This document shows positions 16,461-24,458 of a stretch of 64,000 nt of DNA, in pieces (position 1 is the first letter of the stretch; each line of letters starts with the position of its first letter). Source of the DNA: Paenibacillus daejeonensis DSM 15491 (GTDB lineage: Bacteria > Bacillota > Bacilli > Paenibacillales > Paenibacillaceae); contig NZ_KB899664.1 in the NCBI RefSeq assembly GCF_000378385.1, positions 365,777 through 429,776 on the forward strand. The letters are read 5' to 3'. The notes below the pieces were generated by a model. That model did no database searches. It saw only the letters and a list, made by a program, of their open reading frames with translations, and was not told the DNA's origin. A program made the translations under genes and the position numbers.

Positions 16461-17810
16461 TTAGTCCCGCAAAATCTCTTTATACACTTCAATGGCGCGC
16501 GCACGCGAGGCTTTGAGATCAACAATTGCATCTGGTTGCGGGAGATGAATGGCCTTGTCATCAAGATGGTCGAGGTGCGGCAGCCAGCGCCTGATATAAG
16601 AGCCGTCGGGATCGTGTTTGCGTGACTGGGTGGCCGGATTCATGATGCGAAAATAAGGCGCGGCGTCGTAGCCGAGCGATGAACTCCAGAGCCAGCCGCC
16701 GCGGTTCTGGCAATTGTCGTAGTCGGTGAGCTGGCGGCGAAAATATTGCTCGCCCAGAGTGAAGGGACAGAGCAGGTTTTTGGTCAAAAACATGGCATTG
16801 ATCATTCGCAATCGGTTGTGCATCTCGCCAGTTTCGTTCAGCTCTGTCATCGAAGCGTCAATGATGGGAATGCCAGTCCGTGCCTCCTCCCAAGCCTGAT
16901 AATGACTTTCGCTTAGGGGAGAGAGGTCATATCGCTGTTCGTACCGGAAGAAGTCTTCATTGAAGATAGCTTGGTATAGATAGAAATCCCGCCATGCCAG
17001 CTGTCTCACCCACGTCTCGCCGCCGGTTTTGTCCCAAGCCGCACCGTAGGCAGCCCGTGCGGACAGTGCACCGGTATTGAGATAACGTGCAATTCCGCTG
17101 GTATTGGGGTCCCGGCTGTAGCGGTCGCGCCGGTGTTCATAATCGCGCAGGCCCTCGCTGTCAGCGAAGTCCTCCAGCTGCGCCCAGGCATCCTCTGCCT
17201 CATCCTGCTGTTTGTCCAGGGCGGCTTGGAGCTCCTGCGGCACGCCGAAGCGCTCACCAATCTCTTTATCCAACGACTTGACCGTCTTCAGATCAGAGAG
17301 CTCAGCAGAGGCCTGGGGCCGGGCATATTGCTCCATGTACGCCCGCCATTTATTGTAGAACGGCGTGAAAACCTTATAGGGCTCCGAACGCCCGGTGAAG
17401 CTGTGGAAATCCTCCAGATCCGCGAGTGGCAGATCATCAACAAGCACGAAAGGTACGTTGCGGTCGTCCGCGATCTTGCGAATGGCTTCGTCGCGCTGCT
17501 TCGCGTAGGGGGTATAGTCGGCATGAGCTACGATACCTTTGATCGGCATCGCGTGCAGGAGGGCGTCCACCACCTCTGCGGGATCGCCACTGAGCAGGTG
17601 GAGCCGCTGATCAGCCTGCTTGTATTGCTTCTCCAAGCGGACCGCTTCACGCAGGAACTGGCGGCCACTATGGGCGCGGGCCCGCCCGTCCTCCAGCAGC
17701 TTGGGATCCAGGATGAGCAGGTGGATGCCCGGCATATTCCGTTTCTTCAATGCGTCAAATGCACGCAGGTCGCGGGTGCGAAGATCTTTGCGGTGAATGA
17801 ATACATACAT
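16461..17810 (-). CDS. Cryptochrome/photolyase family protein
   Basis: A 449-residue flavoprotein of the DNA photolyase family, which uses light and FAD to split cyclobutane pyrimidine dimers. The N-terminal alpha/beta antenna domain begins MYVFIHRKDLRTRDLRAF. The C-terminal FAD domain includes ETWVRQLAWRDFY, MHNRLRMINAMFLTKNLL and the tryptophan-bearing GGWLWSSSLGYDAAPYFRI. The start follows an AGGAGG ribosome binding site. The gene is monocistronic on the minus strand. Repair photolyase is more likely than a signalling cryptochrome given the intact FAD and DNA-binding motifs. Confidence 0.93.
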   Translation of the reverse strand: MYVFIHRKDLRTRDLRAFDALKKRNMPGIHLLILDPKLLEDGRARAHSGRQFLREAVRLEKQYKQADQRLHLLSGDPAEVVDALLHAMPIKGIVAHADYTPYAKQRDEAIRKIADDRNVPFVLVDDLPLADLEDFHSFTGRSEPYKVFTPFYNKWRAYMEQYARPQASAELSDLKTVKSLDKEIGERFGVPQELQAALDKQQDEAEDAWAQLEDFADSEGLRDYEHRRDRYSRDPNTSGIARYLNTGALSARAAYGAAWDKTGGETWVRQLAWRDFYLYQAIFNEDFFRYEQRYDLSPLSESHYQAWEEARTGIPIIDASMTELNETGEMHNRLRMINAMFLTKNLLCPFTLGEQYFRRQLTDYDNCQNRGGWLWSSSLGYDAAPYFRIMNPATQSRKHDPDGSYIRRWLPHLDHLDDKAIHLPQPDAIVDLKASRARAIEVYKEILRD

Positions 17811-17952
17811 GATTGAAACCTCCTCGTCCTTGCAGCGTATATTCTTCTAATATGGAGATCCGGCAGTCTCGCCGGAGACAGTTCGGTATAAGGCAATACA
17901 CTAACCACCTGGATGTTAAACAGGAAGCAAAGCCCAATGGACAAACGTGATG

Positions 17953-17993
17953 AAAAAAACCGCAGCCGTCTGCAAAAGCAAACAACTGCGGTT
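17953..17993 (-). terminator. Terminator of the NlpC/P60 gene
   Basis: On the minus strand AACCGCAG (17993-17986) pairs with CTGCGGTT (17965-17958) and is followed by a T-run. It lies 90 bases after the NlpC/P60 stop codon. Confidence 0.88.
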
Positions 17994-18082
17994 GATGGGG
18001 TGCGGGACAGCTCATTCAGGTCTGTACGCCGCGACAAGTCCTAGGGAACTTGTATGTTGTGGAGCACGGATCGCTTGATCTC

Positions 18083-18526
18083 CTAGAGTTCGGCCACGCG
18101 ACGCGCGCCCATGTAGCGCTTATCCCAGTAAGCTTCGCTCAGCTTGCTGATCATAACGCCTTTGCTCGAGGAGGCGTGAGCGAACTTGCCGTCGCCCACT
18201 GCGATGCCGATGTGGGATACGCCTTTACCGCTGGTATTGAAGTAAACCAGGTCGCCTGGCTGAAGTTCGTCTTGCTCGACGCTCTCGCCATGCTGAGCCT
18301 GGGCACCTGATGTCCGCGGGAGTACGATATCCAATTGCTTGAAGACGTACGCAGTAAACCCGGAGCAGTCAAAGCCGCTCGTTGTGGTGCCGGCATACTT
18401 GTACGGGGTGCCGATCAAATCGGCAATGACATCCTCCATCTTGTTGAAGGATGAGGCTGCAGCAGCTCCTACCATAAAGCTCATGGTTAAGACAAGGGCT
18501 GCCAATGAGGTCAACACTTTTCTCAA
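18083..18526 (-). CDS. Secreted NlpC/P60 peptidoglycan endopeptidase
   Basis: A 147-residue protein with a signal peptide (MRKVLTSLAALVLTMSFMVG, cut near AAA-SSF) and one NlpC/P60 domain. The catalytic triad is Cys54 in FDCSGF, His105 in VSHIGI and His117 in FAHASS. These enzymes cut gamma-D-glutamyl-diamino acid or related bonds in wall peptides. No SH3 or LysM targeting domain is present. It starts with TTG at 18526, after AAGGAGC at 7 bases. The leader is a c-di-AMP riboswitch, as for many Bacillota wall hydrolases, so hydrolase production is tied to c-di-AMP and turgor control. Confidence 0.92.
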   Translation of the reverse strand: MRKVLTSLAALVLTMSFMVGAAAASSFNKMEDVIADLIGTPYKYAGTTTSGFDCSGFTAYVFKQLDIVLPRTSGAQAQHGESVEQDELQPGDLVYFNTSGKGVSHIGIAVGDGKFAHASSSKGVMISKLSEAYWDKRYMGARRVAEL

Positions 18527-18540
18527 GCAAAAAGCTCCTT

Positions 18541-18854
18541 CCGTGCCTACGAGGTTAGCTGAGGGGTTCGGTTGAAGGCTCCCTATGGCTCCTCCGGATG
18601 CATTAAAGGTCGTTCAAAAAGCTGGATTTTGATCACGAAGTGATACATAGAAGCGAATTCGGCATCGAATTTTGAACGCAGTCCGAACTTCCGGTGCTCA
18701 CGTAGGCTTACCTACGCTCCGCTCCTCATTTCCTCCTGCCTCCAAACTTCTCGGTGCTGAAAACCCAGTTTTTGAACTTTTATTTAGATGCGTCCGAGGA
18801 TCAATTCACCCAGAACTGGGTCCCCCGTTTCCTGATGTCAGGAACTCGGCGTTC
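18541..18854 (-). promoter_or_regulatory. c-di-AMP (ydaO-type) riboswitch interrupted by a repeat element
   Basis: On the minus strand the 5' half reads CGCCGAG (from 18852), then AGGAAACGGGGGACCC and CTGGGTGAATTGATCC. The 3' half reads ATAGGGAGCCTTCAACCG, then CTCAGCTAACCTCGTAGGC, ending near 18541. These blocks occur in the order and with the near-identity expected of ydaO aptamers. In ordinary members only a short peripheral hairpin separates the halves. Here the strands CCTCGGACGCAT and ATGCATCCGGAGG of that hairpin flank a 166-bp repeat (18612-18777). A TATACT -10 lies at about 18871-18866. There is no clear terminator before the TTG start, so control may act on translation. Confidence 0.85.
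18612..18777. repeat. MITE-like repeat with terminal inverted repeats, inside the riboswitch
   Basis: A 166-bp element starting GTTCAAAAAGCTGG and ending CCCAGTTTTTGAAC. It shares TTTTGATCACGAAGTGAT, GGTGCTCACGTAGG and CTACGCTCCGCTCCTCA with the copy at 61743-61945. It has no coding capacity and no clear target-site duplication. Confidence 0.85.
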
Positions 18855-18998
18855 TTATGTAGTATATCGAAGATCATTTCGAGGATTTTTTTAGTTTTCC
18901 TGCTTTTGTCACGTAATGTTCACAATTGAAAGCGATTGCCACCACCTTTCATGGAAGGTTTTGAGAATTTTTGTCATCATTTTAACAACTATAACATG

Positions 18999-19035
18999 CA
19001 AAAATCGCCTTCTGCCGAAGCAGAGAGGCGATTTT
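18999..19035 (-). terminator. Terminator of the membrane protein/M1 peptidase operon
   Basis: AAAATCGCCT (19001-19010) pairs with AGGCGATTTT (19026-19035), with an inner TCTGC/GCAGA stem. A T-run follows on the minus strand, just after the stop at 19039. Confidence 0.9.
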
Positions 19036-19038
19036 GTG

Positions 19039-19854
19039 TTAACTTTGTTTGGATTCCCACAGTTCGTATTGTGAAGCCAGCGTCCATACCCGGACCAGGG
19101 ATTGAACCAGATAGAACGCCTGATGGAGAATGAGAGCCAGTAGTCCAGCCCAGATCAGGGTGACAGATGAAGCGGCCAGTCCGATTCCTGCCCCGATGCC
19201 CCACATGATCAGCGTGATGAACAGGAGTGGCAGGAACGCGCGGAGCGAGTGGAGGCTGCTTCCCAGCATGCCTGACTCTGACACCGCCCCAAACTGCAGA
19301 CTGAGGAACAGGAGATGGAGCAGTGTACTCCATAACAGCCAGCAAGCGGCATACGGCAATGCAATCTTTGCTGCTTCTGCCAGCGATGGACTGTTGAGCA
19401 GCAACTGCAGCGCTGCCGGCAGCAGCCACCACGCAGGGGCTAGTACAAGGATGGATTTGATCCAGTAGAGCAGCGTGATCTTCTTCCAGGAAGCGCGAAT
19501 CCCTTGGAAGAACTTCGTTCCGCCTTCATCCGTTGCATGGCGGAGGGAATAGAGAAGGCCACTCTGAATCAGTGGCGAAAAGAGCATTCGCACTAGCAGA
19601 AGGGCTCCGAGGGTCCACAGATAGGGCTGGATCAGGTCGGTCTTCATCAGTTGAAACTGAGCTTCCATCAGGAAGACCTGGACCGCTCGCTCCGCAGGCA
19701 GCGTGTCCGGGAAACGTTTGAGCAAGGGGATGAAGGTGGATTCCACGTAACGGTATAGACCAAATCCCCATAGCAGCTGGTACAGAAACAAGAAGATGAC
19801 AATATATAAGTGCTTGACCGCGAGCCGCCAGCCTTGCCTAATATGCTCTTTCAT
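19039..19854 (-). CDS. Polytopic membrane protein of unknown function
   Basis: A 271-residue protein with about six hydrophobic helices, starting MKEHIRQGWRLAVKHLYIVI. The ATG at 19854 is chosen because GAGGAGGCACGT precedes it; a longer frame from 19914 would overlap the upstream peptidase gene and has no ribosome binding site. The layout resembles integral membrane proteins with a repeated pore-like half, but no named family is recognised with confidence. It sits 10 bases after the M1 peptidase gene, with a shared terminator behind it, so the two are almost certainly co-transcribed and possibly functionally coupled. Confidence 0.75.
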   Translation of the reverse strand: MKEHIRQGWRLAVKHLYIVIFLFLYQLLWGFGLYRYVESTFIPLLKRFPDTLPAERAVQVFLMEAQFQLMKTDLIQPYLWTLGALLLVRMLFSPLIQSGLLYSLRHATDEGGTKFFQGIRASWKKITLLYWIKSILVLAPAWWLLPAALQLLLNSPSLAEAAKIALPYAACWLLWSTLLHLLFLSLQFGAVSESGMLGSSLHSLRAFLPLLFITLIMWGIGAGIGLAASSVTLIWAGLLALILHQAFYLVQSLVRVWTLASQYELWESKQS

Positions 19855-19864
19855 ACGTGCCTCC

Positions 19865-21877
19865 TCACCAGCCCAAGGAGCGGAGCAGCCCCTCGAGGAC
19901 TTTGACAATACCAAGATTCCAGCGTGTGCCGGTGCGCCCCGGCAGTTCCGCCTTCATATAATTATTAATGCGCTGATTGTCGAGTACGATGGAGTAATCG
20001 GGATCGACAGCTGCCCATGCCAGCGGTGAACTATGGGTGATCTTATATTGTATATGCGTCTCCTGCGCGTCCCATAGCTTTTCAACAGATTTTCCGTCCT
20101 GGAATTGCAGATGAATGGGCACACTGTCCACGTCACCGCCACGTTTGCGGATTAGAATCACGGACTCGTACAAGGTACGGCCGTCCTGTTTGACGGAGCG
20201 GATGTTGATCGACTCCACGGCGAAGTCGGCCATCAGTTTGCCATAGATGTACTGGTCAAAATAATCCTTCCAGCTCTGCTTGGTCACCTGCTCGACCACG
20301 CGCTGGAAATCAGCAGTAGAGGGATGCTTGAACTTGTATTTCTGGAAGTAGGTGCGTATGATTTTGCGCATCGTCTGCGCGCCGACCCGTTGCTCCATAT
20401 CCATGAGTACCAGCTTGGCGCGAATATACACATTCTCGGCATAGTGGTCGTGATCCCGGTAGGCCCAGGACAGCTGCTTGAGCGGTGCAGGATCGGTCAT
20501 GTAGCTGGATTCCACCAAGAGATTGGGCTGGATGCCGTACTCGCTCTCCATGACCTTGTCCTCGGCATAGGAGGTGAAGCCCTCATCGAGCCAAGCCTCT
20601 TCGAACTCGTTGGAGGCGACCATCCCGTACCAGTACTGATGACCGATCTCATGGATGACGACTCGCTCCAGCTCATAGCCGGGATTGTCACTGTCAGCTG
20701 CAAACGAAGTGACGAGTGTCGGATATTCCATACCGCCAGCCCCGCTGCCTCCAGCAGGCGGTACAACGATAGATAACGTGGAGTAAGGATATTCTCCAAA
20801 CCACTCGGCATATTTGGCCAAGGCGGATTTGGCAGCATGCATGTAACGGTCCTGCAGCTTGGCATGTCTCGGATCAAGGTAAAGCTTGATTCGAACGCCC
20901 GGCACACCATCGGTGGAATAAGGCTCCTCCACATAGATGAAATCCGGCGAGGCTGCCCAGGCGAAGTCATGGACATCGTCGGCATAAAACTGATAAATCT
21001 TGTTCTTCCCATCCGTGATGGCTGCCTTGGTTGGGAATCCGGTGGCCGCTACTTTGTAATCGGCAGGGACTTGGATGCGCACGTTATAGATGCCAAAGTC
21101 GCTGTAAAATTCCGAATTGCCATGATACTGGTGAGCATTCCACCCCTCATTGACCCGACCGCGGGTCCCGGAGGTTTCGTACTTGGCCAGCTTGGGGAAC
21201 CATTGTCCTGCCATGACGAAATTGCCGGCATAGCCCATACGTGCAAACACGGCTGGCATGTGAACGATATACTCGGTAGTCAATGTAATGCTCTGGCCGG
21301 GTCTTACAGGATCGGGAAGCTTGAGCTTGGCCAATGTTCGGTCCTGCGAATTCCCGTCATCCGGTTGAACATAATGAAGTCGGGGCAGGAGACTTTCGCC
21401 TTCCTCTGTCTTCAGACTGAGCAGCTCCATGGAGCCGGTACTAGCTTCGGTAGCCTTGTCCTCACGGAGCTTGCCGCCGGATTCCTGCATAAAGGTGGTC
21501 TCGGGCGACGCAAACGCGTTAGGGTAGAGATGCCAGTACATCTCAGTGACCGGCTGTTTGCCGGGATTGGTCCAAGTCACCGTTTGTTTACCCTTGAGCT
21601 GACGCGTCTGCTCGTCCAATTGCACATCCATATGATACTCGACGACGCGGTGACTGAGGACGCGGGGCGGGGGGATCTGGATGTAATCGGGCTCTGTAGC
21701 CCCGGGGGCCGCGCTGCCCTCCGGTGCAGCTGTGCTCTGCTCGGACAATGTTGATGGAGGTTGTGCGAACGTGTACTGCGACTGCCAGGCTTCTCCAAAA
21801 CCATGTTGCAGGGAAAGCGTGAGCAAGGAGGCCAGTAGGACAACAAAAACGATTTTCTTTGCATGACGTGGGATCAT
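19865..21877 (-). CDS. Secreted or membrane-anchored M1-family metallopeptidase
   Basis: A 670-residue zinc aminopeptidase-like protein. An N-terminal hydrophobic segment (KIVFVVLLASLLTLSL) acts as a signal peptide or anchor, followed by a Ser/Ala/Pro-rich linker. The M1 domain has the exopeptidase-like motif GGMEYP and the zinc site HEIGHQ (His409, Glu410, His413) with Glu432 in WLDEGFTSYAED, which is the HExxH-X18-E spacing. A beta-rich C-terminal region follows. The start at 21877 has GGGAGG ten bases upstream. The gene is first in a two-gene operon with a polytopic membrane protein. A role in processing extracellular peptides is inferred. Confidence 0.9.
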   Translation of the reverse strand: MIPRHAKKIVFVVLLASLLTLSLQHGFGEAWQSQYTFAQPPSTLSEQSTAAPEGSAAPGATEPDYIQIPPPRVLSHRVVEYHMDVQLDEQTRQLKGKQTVTWTNPGKQPVTEMYWHLYPNAFASPETTFMQESGGKLREDKATEASTGSMELLSLKTEEGESLLPRLHYVQPDDGNSQDRTLAKLKLPDPVRPGQSITLTTEYIVHMPAVFARMGYAGNFVMAGQWFPKLAKYETSGTRGRVNEGWNAHQYHGNSEFYSDFGIYNVRIQVPADYKVAATGFPTKAAITDGKNKIYQFYADDVHDFAWAASPDFIYVEEPYSTDGVPGVRIKLYLDPRHAKLQDRYMHAAKSALAKYAEWFGEYPYSTLSIVVPPAGGSGAGGMEYPTLVTSFAADSDNPGYELERVVIHEIGHQYWYGMVASNEFEEAWLDEGFTSYAEDKVMESEYGIQPNLLVESSYMTDPAPLKQLSWAYRDHDHYAENVYIRAKLVLMDMEQRVGAQTMRKIIRTYFQKYKFKHPSTADFQRVVEQVTKQSWKDYFDQYIYGKLMADFAVESINIRSVKQDGRTLYESVILIRKRGGDVDSVPIHLQFQDGKSVEKLWDAQETHIQYKITHSSPLAWAAVDPDYSIVLDNQRINNYMKAELPGRTGTRWNLGIVKVLEGLLRSLGW

Positions 21878-22080
21878 AGCTCCAATACCTCCCGTTGACA
21901 AGCTTCTAAGGCATGTATATGTTGGCTTTTCCCGGATTATTAGCTAAAATAGAATTTAATTCGTCCAGGCCCTGTTGCAGGGTTTGGTTGAGATGCCGAA
22001 TGATGACTCGATCGTCCAATCGGACAATAGAGCTATAATAGGAAGTACAATGACTAAAGACTGGCGGGAGTGAATGAAGC

Positions 22081-22584
22081 ATGGAACAAGGCAAGGGACC
22101 GGAAATGAAGAAGAAGCTGGGGTTTAATCTCATCGCAGGCGAGAAACACAAAGGATTCGGAGCGGGCTCGATCGATTTGAACTCGGTCGCATGTGTCATT
22201 ATTGATGGCGACGAGGCCTATATGGACGCGGGAGCCATGCATGCCAAGAGCAAGATCGAGAAGCGGATCAAGTTCAGCATGAATAAGGAAGACGTGCCCA
22301 ATGGAAGACAATGCTGGATCGTATGGGTGGCTGTGGATCGGACGGAAGAGGGAGCTTTCTATGGCGGGGCGACGGCTTGCGAGATGCTAATCGACGAAGA
22401 AGCGCGACGCGGCTGGAAAATCCTTGCCGACCATGTCAACAAGCTGGACTATGCGCTCAAACGCCGCTATATCCTGGGGGAACTTGGTGATAAGGAAAAG
22501 CAGCTCCTCAAAAACCTGCTGATCGAGCACAATGAGGAATGGTGGAACAATTCCCCGGAGACACTCCAGGAAGCACTCTCATAG
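22081..22584 (+). CDS. ywhD: YwhD family protein
   Basis: A 167-residue soluble protein that begins MEQGKGPEMKKKLGFNLIAG and contains HAKSKIEKRIKFS and GRQCWIVWVAVDR, matching the YwhD family of Bacillales in length and pattern. The family has no established function. The gene is monocistronic, with a TATAAT -10 at 22034-22039 and its own strong terminator. It is divergent from the M1 peptidase gene. Confidence 0.82.
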   Translation: MEQGKGPEMKKKLGFNLIAGEKHKGFGAGSIDLNSVACVIIDGDEAYMDAGAMHAKSKIEKRIKFSMNKEDVPNGRQCWIVWVAVDRTEEGAFYGGATACEMLIDEEARRGWKILADHVNKLDYALKRRYILGELGDKEKQLLKNLLIEHNEEWWNNSPETLQEALS

Positions 22585-22595
22585 AAGAACCAAAC

Positions 22596-22652
22596 AAAAA
22601 CAAGCCGCCTTATGCCTGGGCTACTGTAGCCAGGTATAGGCGGCTTGTTTTT
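22596..22652 (+). terminator. Terminator of ywhD
   Basis: A long hairpin: ACAAGCCGCCT pairs with AGGCGGCTTGT, with a further CCTGG/CCAGG stem inside, followed by a T-run. Confidence 0.93.
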
Positions 22653-22681
22653 CGGGTACGCAAACTTATTTCAAAAAAAAC

Positions 22682-22710
22682 TTGATAATGGTTATCATTC
22701 TTGGTAAAAT
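22682..22710 (+). promoter_or_regulatory. Promoter overlapped by a Fur-box-like palindrome
   Basis: TTGATA (22682) and TAAAAT (22705) are separated by exactly 17 bp, a near-consensus sigma-A promoter. TGATAATGGTTATCA (22683-22697) matches the Fur 7-1-7 palindrome at 14 of 15 positions and covers the -35. The promoter points right, into the antisense strand of the DUF1540 gene. Confidence 0.6.
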
Positions 22711-22744
22711 ACAAAAAGAAAGAAGGGACCGATGAAATCCCTTC
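22711..22744 (-). terminator. Terminator of the DUF1540 gene
   Basis: On the minus strand GAAGGGA (22744-22738) pairs with TCCCTTC (22728-22722), followed by TTTCTTTTTG. It lies 15 bases after the DUF1540 stop codon. Confidence 0.8.
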
Positions 22745-22758
22745 AATCTTTAGAAGCT

Positions 22759-22911
22759 TTATTTCGGATCAAATGTTTTGCAGTCGGTTTCTGCGGAACG
22801 ATGCGCATTGCTTTCTTTGTTGTTGACGATGAAGATCGATTCAGCTGAACAACGGTTGTTGCCAGCCCAGTTACGGCACGAGCTTACTTCGCAGATGACA
22901 TCTTTAGCCAT
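22759..22911 (-). CDS. Small DUF1540 cysteine-containing protein
   Basis: A 50-residue protein starting MAKDVICEVSSCRNWAGNNR and ending TDCKTFDPK. It has four cysteines at positions 7, 12, 21 and 45, in the DUF1540 pattern. An excellent GAGGAGGTG ribosome binding site lies 7 bases before the ATG, and a terminator follows. The family is common in spore formers; the cysteines suggest metal binding, but the function is not established. A Fur-box-like promoter at 22682 would produce RNA antisense to this gene. Confidence 0.85.
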   Translation of the reverse strand: MAKDVICEVSSCRNWAGNNRCSAESIFIVNNKESNAHRSAETDCKTFDPK

Positions 22912-23025
22912 GTGGATTCACCTCCTCTGGGAGCACAGTCGCATAGGCTCGTACAAGTTGGCGCTTGTACAGAAGCTAGCTAGCCTTTTCCAGTGATAAT
23001 GGATGAGGTTTTTTGTGCGTTGACT

Positions 23026-23048
23026 GTAATTACTATGTTAGTAATTAC
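23026..23048. promoter_or_regulatory. Perfect AT-rich palindrome upstream of the DUF1540 gene
   Basis: GTAATTACT (23026-23034) and AGTAATTAC (23040-23048) form a perfect 9-bp inverted repeat with a 5-bp centre. It lies about 115 bp upstream of the DUF1540 start and 146 bp upstream of the MgtC-like gene. It looks like an operator for a dimeric repressor such as a MarR or GntR type; the regulator is unknown. Confidence 0.4.
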
Positions 23049-23193
23049 CCTTTCATTCTAGCAGACAATCACCCAGATGGCAATTGCCCGATTAGGTACC
23101 TCTTGTCCTCTATGCAGCGCATGAATCCGGTCTCATCCGAATAAGCTGGTTAGTATGGTGTTCAAGCCATATTAGAACAGAAGGTGATGAGGC

Positions 23194-23691
23194 GTGGGCG
23201 AATTTCTGACCTGGATGGATGCGGATATCCCGCATTATGAAGTGTATATTCGCATTGTGGTCAGTGCACTGCTAGGGTTCTTGATCGGTTGGGATCGCGA
23301 GGCGAAGAGCAAGCCAGCCGGCTTGAAAACGTATATGTATGTCTGTGTGGCGAGCGCACTGATTACGATTATCTCCATTTATAGTGTAGGGAAATTCAGT
23401 ACGGCCGAAGGGACAATGATGGACCCGATGCGTTTGGCGGCTCAGATTGTCTCGGGTCTGGGGTTCCTGGGAGCGGGCGTCATCTTGAAGGATGGTCTTC
23501 AAGTGAAGGGCCTTACCTCCGCGGCCATGATTCTGTACGTGGGCGGCATCGGGATCGGCGTAGGGGCTGGCTTCTATAGCGTAGTCATCTTCACGGTTGT
23601 GCTGACCACTGTCATGGCGCGGATCGCCAACGCGTTGGAGCGGCACAAATTCAAGACACACAAGGCAACCGGAGAAGAGAGTGAAGGGTAG
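23194..23691 (+). CDS. MgtC/SapB family membrane protein
   Basis: A 165-residue inner-membrane protein with about four helices and the MgtC signature region: LLGFLIGWDREAKSKPAGLKT near the first helix, and QIVSGLGFLGAGVILKDG, LTSAA further on. MgtC proteins are linked to growth in low magnesium and inhibition of F-type ATPase; many environmental homologues have unproven roles. The soluble C-terminal ACT-like domain of long MgtC proteins is missing, as in the short SapB group. It starts with GTG after AGAAGGTGATGAGGC. No magnesium-sensing leader was recognised. It has its own terminator. Confidence 0.9.
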   Translation: MGEFLTWMDADIPHYEVYIRIVVSALLGFLIGWDREAKSKPAGLKTYMYVCVASALITIISIYSVGKFSTAEGTMMDPMRLAAQIVSGLGFLGAGVILKDGLQVKGLTSAAMILYVGGIGIGVGAGFYSVVIFTVVLTTVMARIANALERHKFKTHKATGEESEG

Positions 23692-23707
23692 CGTAGTTCT
23701 AGTCCAC

Positions 23708-23736
23708 AACCATCATGATGAGTGATGGTTTTTTTT
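23708..23736 (+). terminator. Terminator of the MgtC-like gene
   Basis: AACCATCA (23708-23715) pairs with TGATGGTT (23723-23730), followed by a T-run. Confidence 0.9.
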
Positions 23737-23790
23737 ATTGTTCAGGAAACTATGATTTTGTTTGCTGTGACTAAGATAATTCCGCCAACC

Positions 23791-23860
23791 GCCCGCTGTA
23801 ACACACTTTTGTTCCTCTATTTGCTCGCATCGCCGCCCACCGCCCGCTGTAGCGTACCAA
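23791..23860. repeat. Direct pair of 51-bp-spaced repeat units
   Basis: ACCGCCCGCTGTA occurs twice, its GCCCGCTGTA part starting at 23791 and 23842, exactly 51 bp apart. The first unit continues through CTATTTGCTCG, similar to TTATTTGCTC in the element at 10639. It looks like a half version of the forward-forward-reverse-reverse elements. Confidence 0.5.
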
Positions 23861-23975
23861 GGCGGCCATCAACGCTTTGGGGAGGGCCTAGCTACCGATT
23901 GAAAGGAAGTGTTGAATCTAATTTGGGAATCAGATACAGTTGTAGTGGATTATTATGGATGGCGGTGGGGATTGT

Positions 23976-24458
23976 ATGAAAAGAAGCGTTTCTAATCTAT
24001 TACGTGTCATCGAATGGCTTCTGATTGTGGGGGGAGTAGTACTTCTCTTAGCGCCAATGATTATTCCCTACTCAGATATGTACTCATTTAACCGAGATTT
24101 CAGAGAGGCCAAATCAGCGGGAATCTATTATGAAGGGCCGAGGGAGAAGCAAACCTTCTTCGAAAGCAAGTTAACGATAAAAGGGGTCATCTATGACGGG
24201 GAGAACCTGAATGTGTATGTTCGCGGCTGCAGACTAGGCTCGGGCAGTAAGCTGCCTCAGCAGGCGGTTGTCCATCTTCCGAGTGGAGAGACTTTGGGTC
24301 CCAGAAGCTGGGGCGGCACGATGAACTTGTTCTGCGGCACGGGTGTGTATTCGTACGAAGACGTCCCTGCGGGACTGAGCCAGATTACATTCGGGCAGGA
24401 ATCGTATGACGAAGCCTTCTCCTTCGAGATTCCTCTGGGCAAGGAGGTGGCAGAATGA
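23976..24458 (+). CDS. Membrane-anchored protein of unknown function
   Basis: A 160-residue protein with one N-terminal helix (about residues 10-30, VIEWLLIVGGVVLLLAPMII) and an outer beta-rich domain. That domain contains two cysteines (in VRGCRLGSG and NLFCGTG) that could form a disulphide outside the cell. The ATG at 23976 has GGTGGGG upstream; a longer frame from 23955 lacks support. No family is recognised. The stop overlaps the start of the next gene as ATGA, so the two are translationally coupled. Confidence 0.65.
   Translation: MKRSVSNLLRVIEWLLIVGGVVLLLAPMIIPYSDMYSFNRDFREAKSAGIYYEGPREKQTFFESKLTIKGVIYDGENLNVYVRGCRLGSGSKLPQQAVVHLPSGETLGPRSWGGTMNLFCGTGVYSYEDVPAGLSQITFGQESYDEAFSFEIPLGKEVAE

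Noticed and set aside
18925..18940. Catabolite (cre) site TGAAAGCGATTGCC near the riboswitch promoter
   Set aside because: It has a mismatch at the last conserved position and lies well upstream of the promoter next to a wall hydrolase gene; the evidence is too weak to call.
22682..22744. Fur control of ywhD
   Set aside because: The Fur-like site is downstream of the ywhD terminator and cannot regulate its promoter near 22034.
22778..22996. 72-codon plus-strand frame across the DUF1540 gene
   Set aside because: The opposite strand carries the DUF1540 protein with its cysteine pattern, a strong ribosome binding site and a terminator. The plus frame has none of these.
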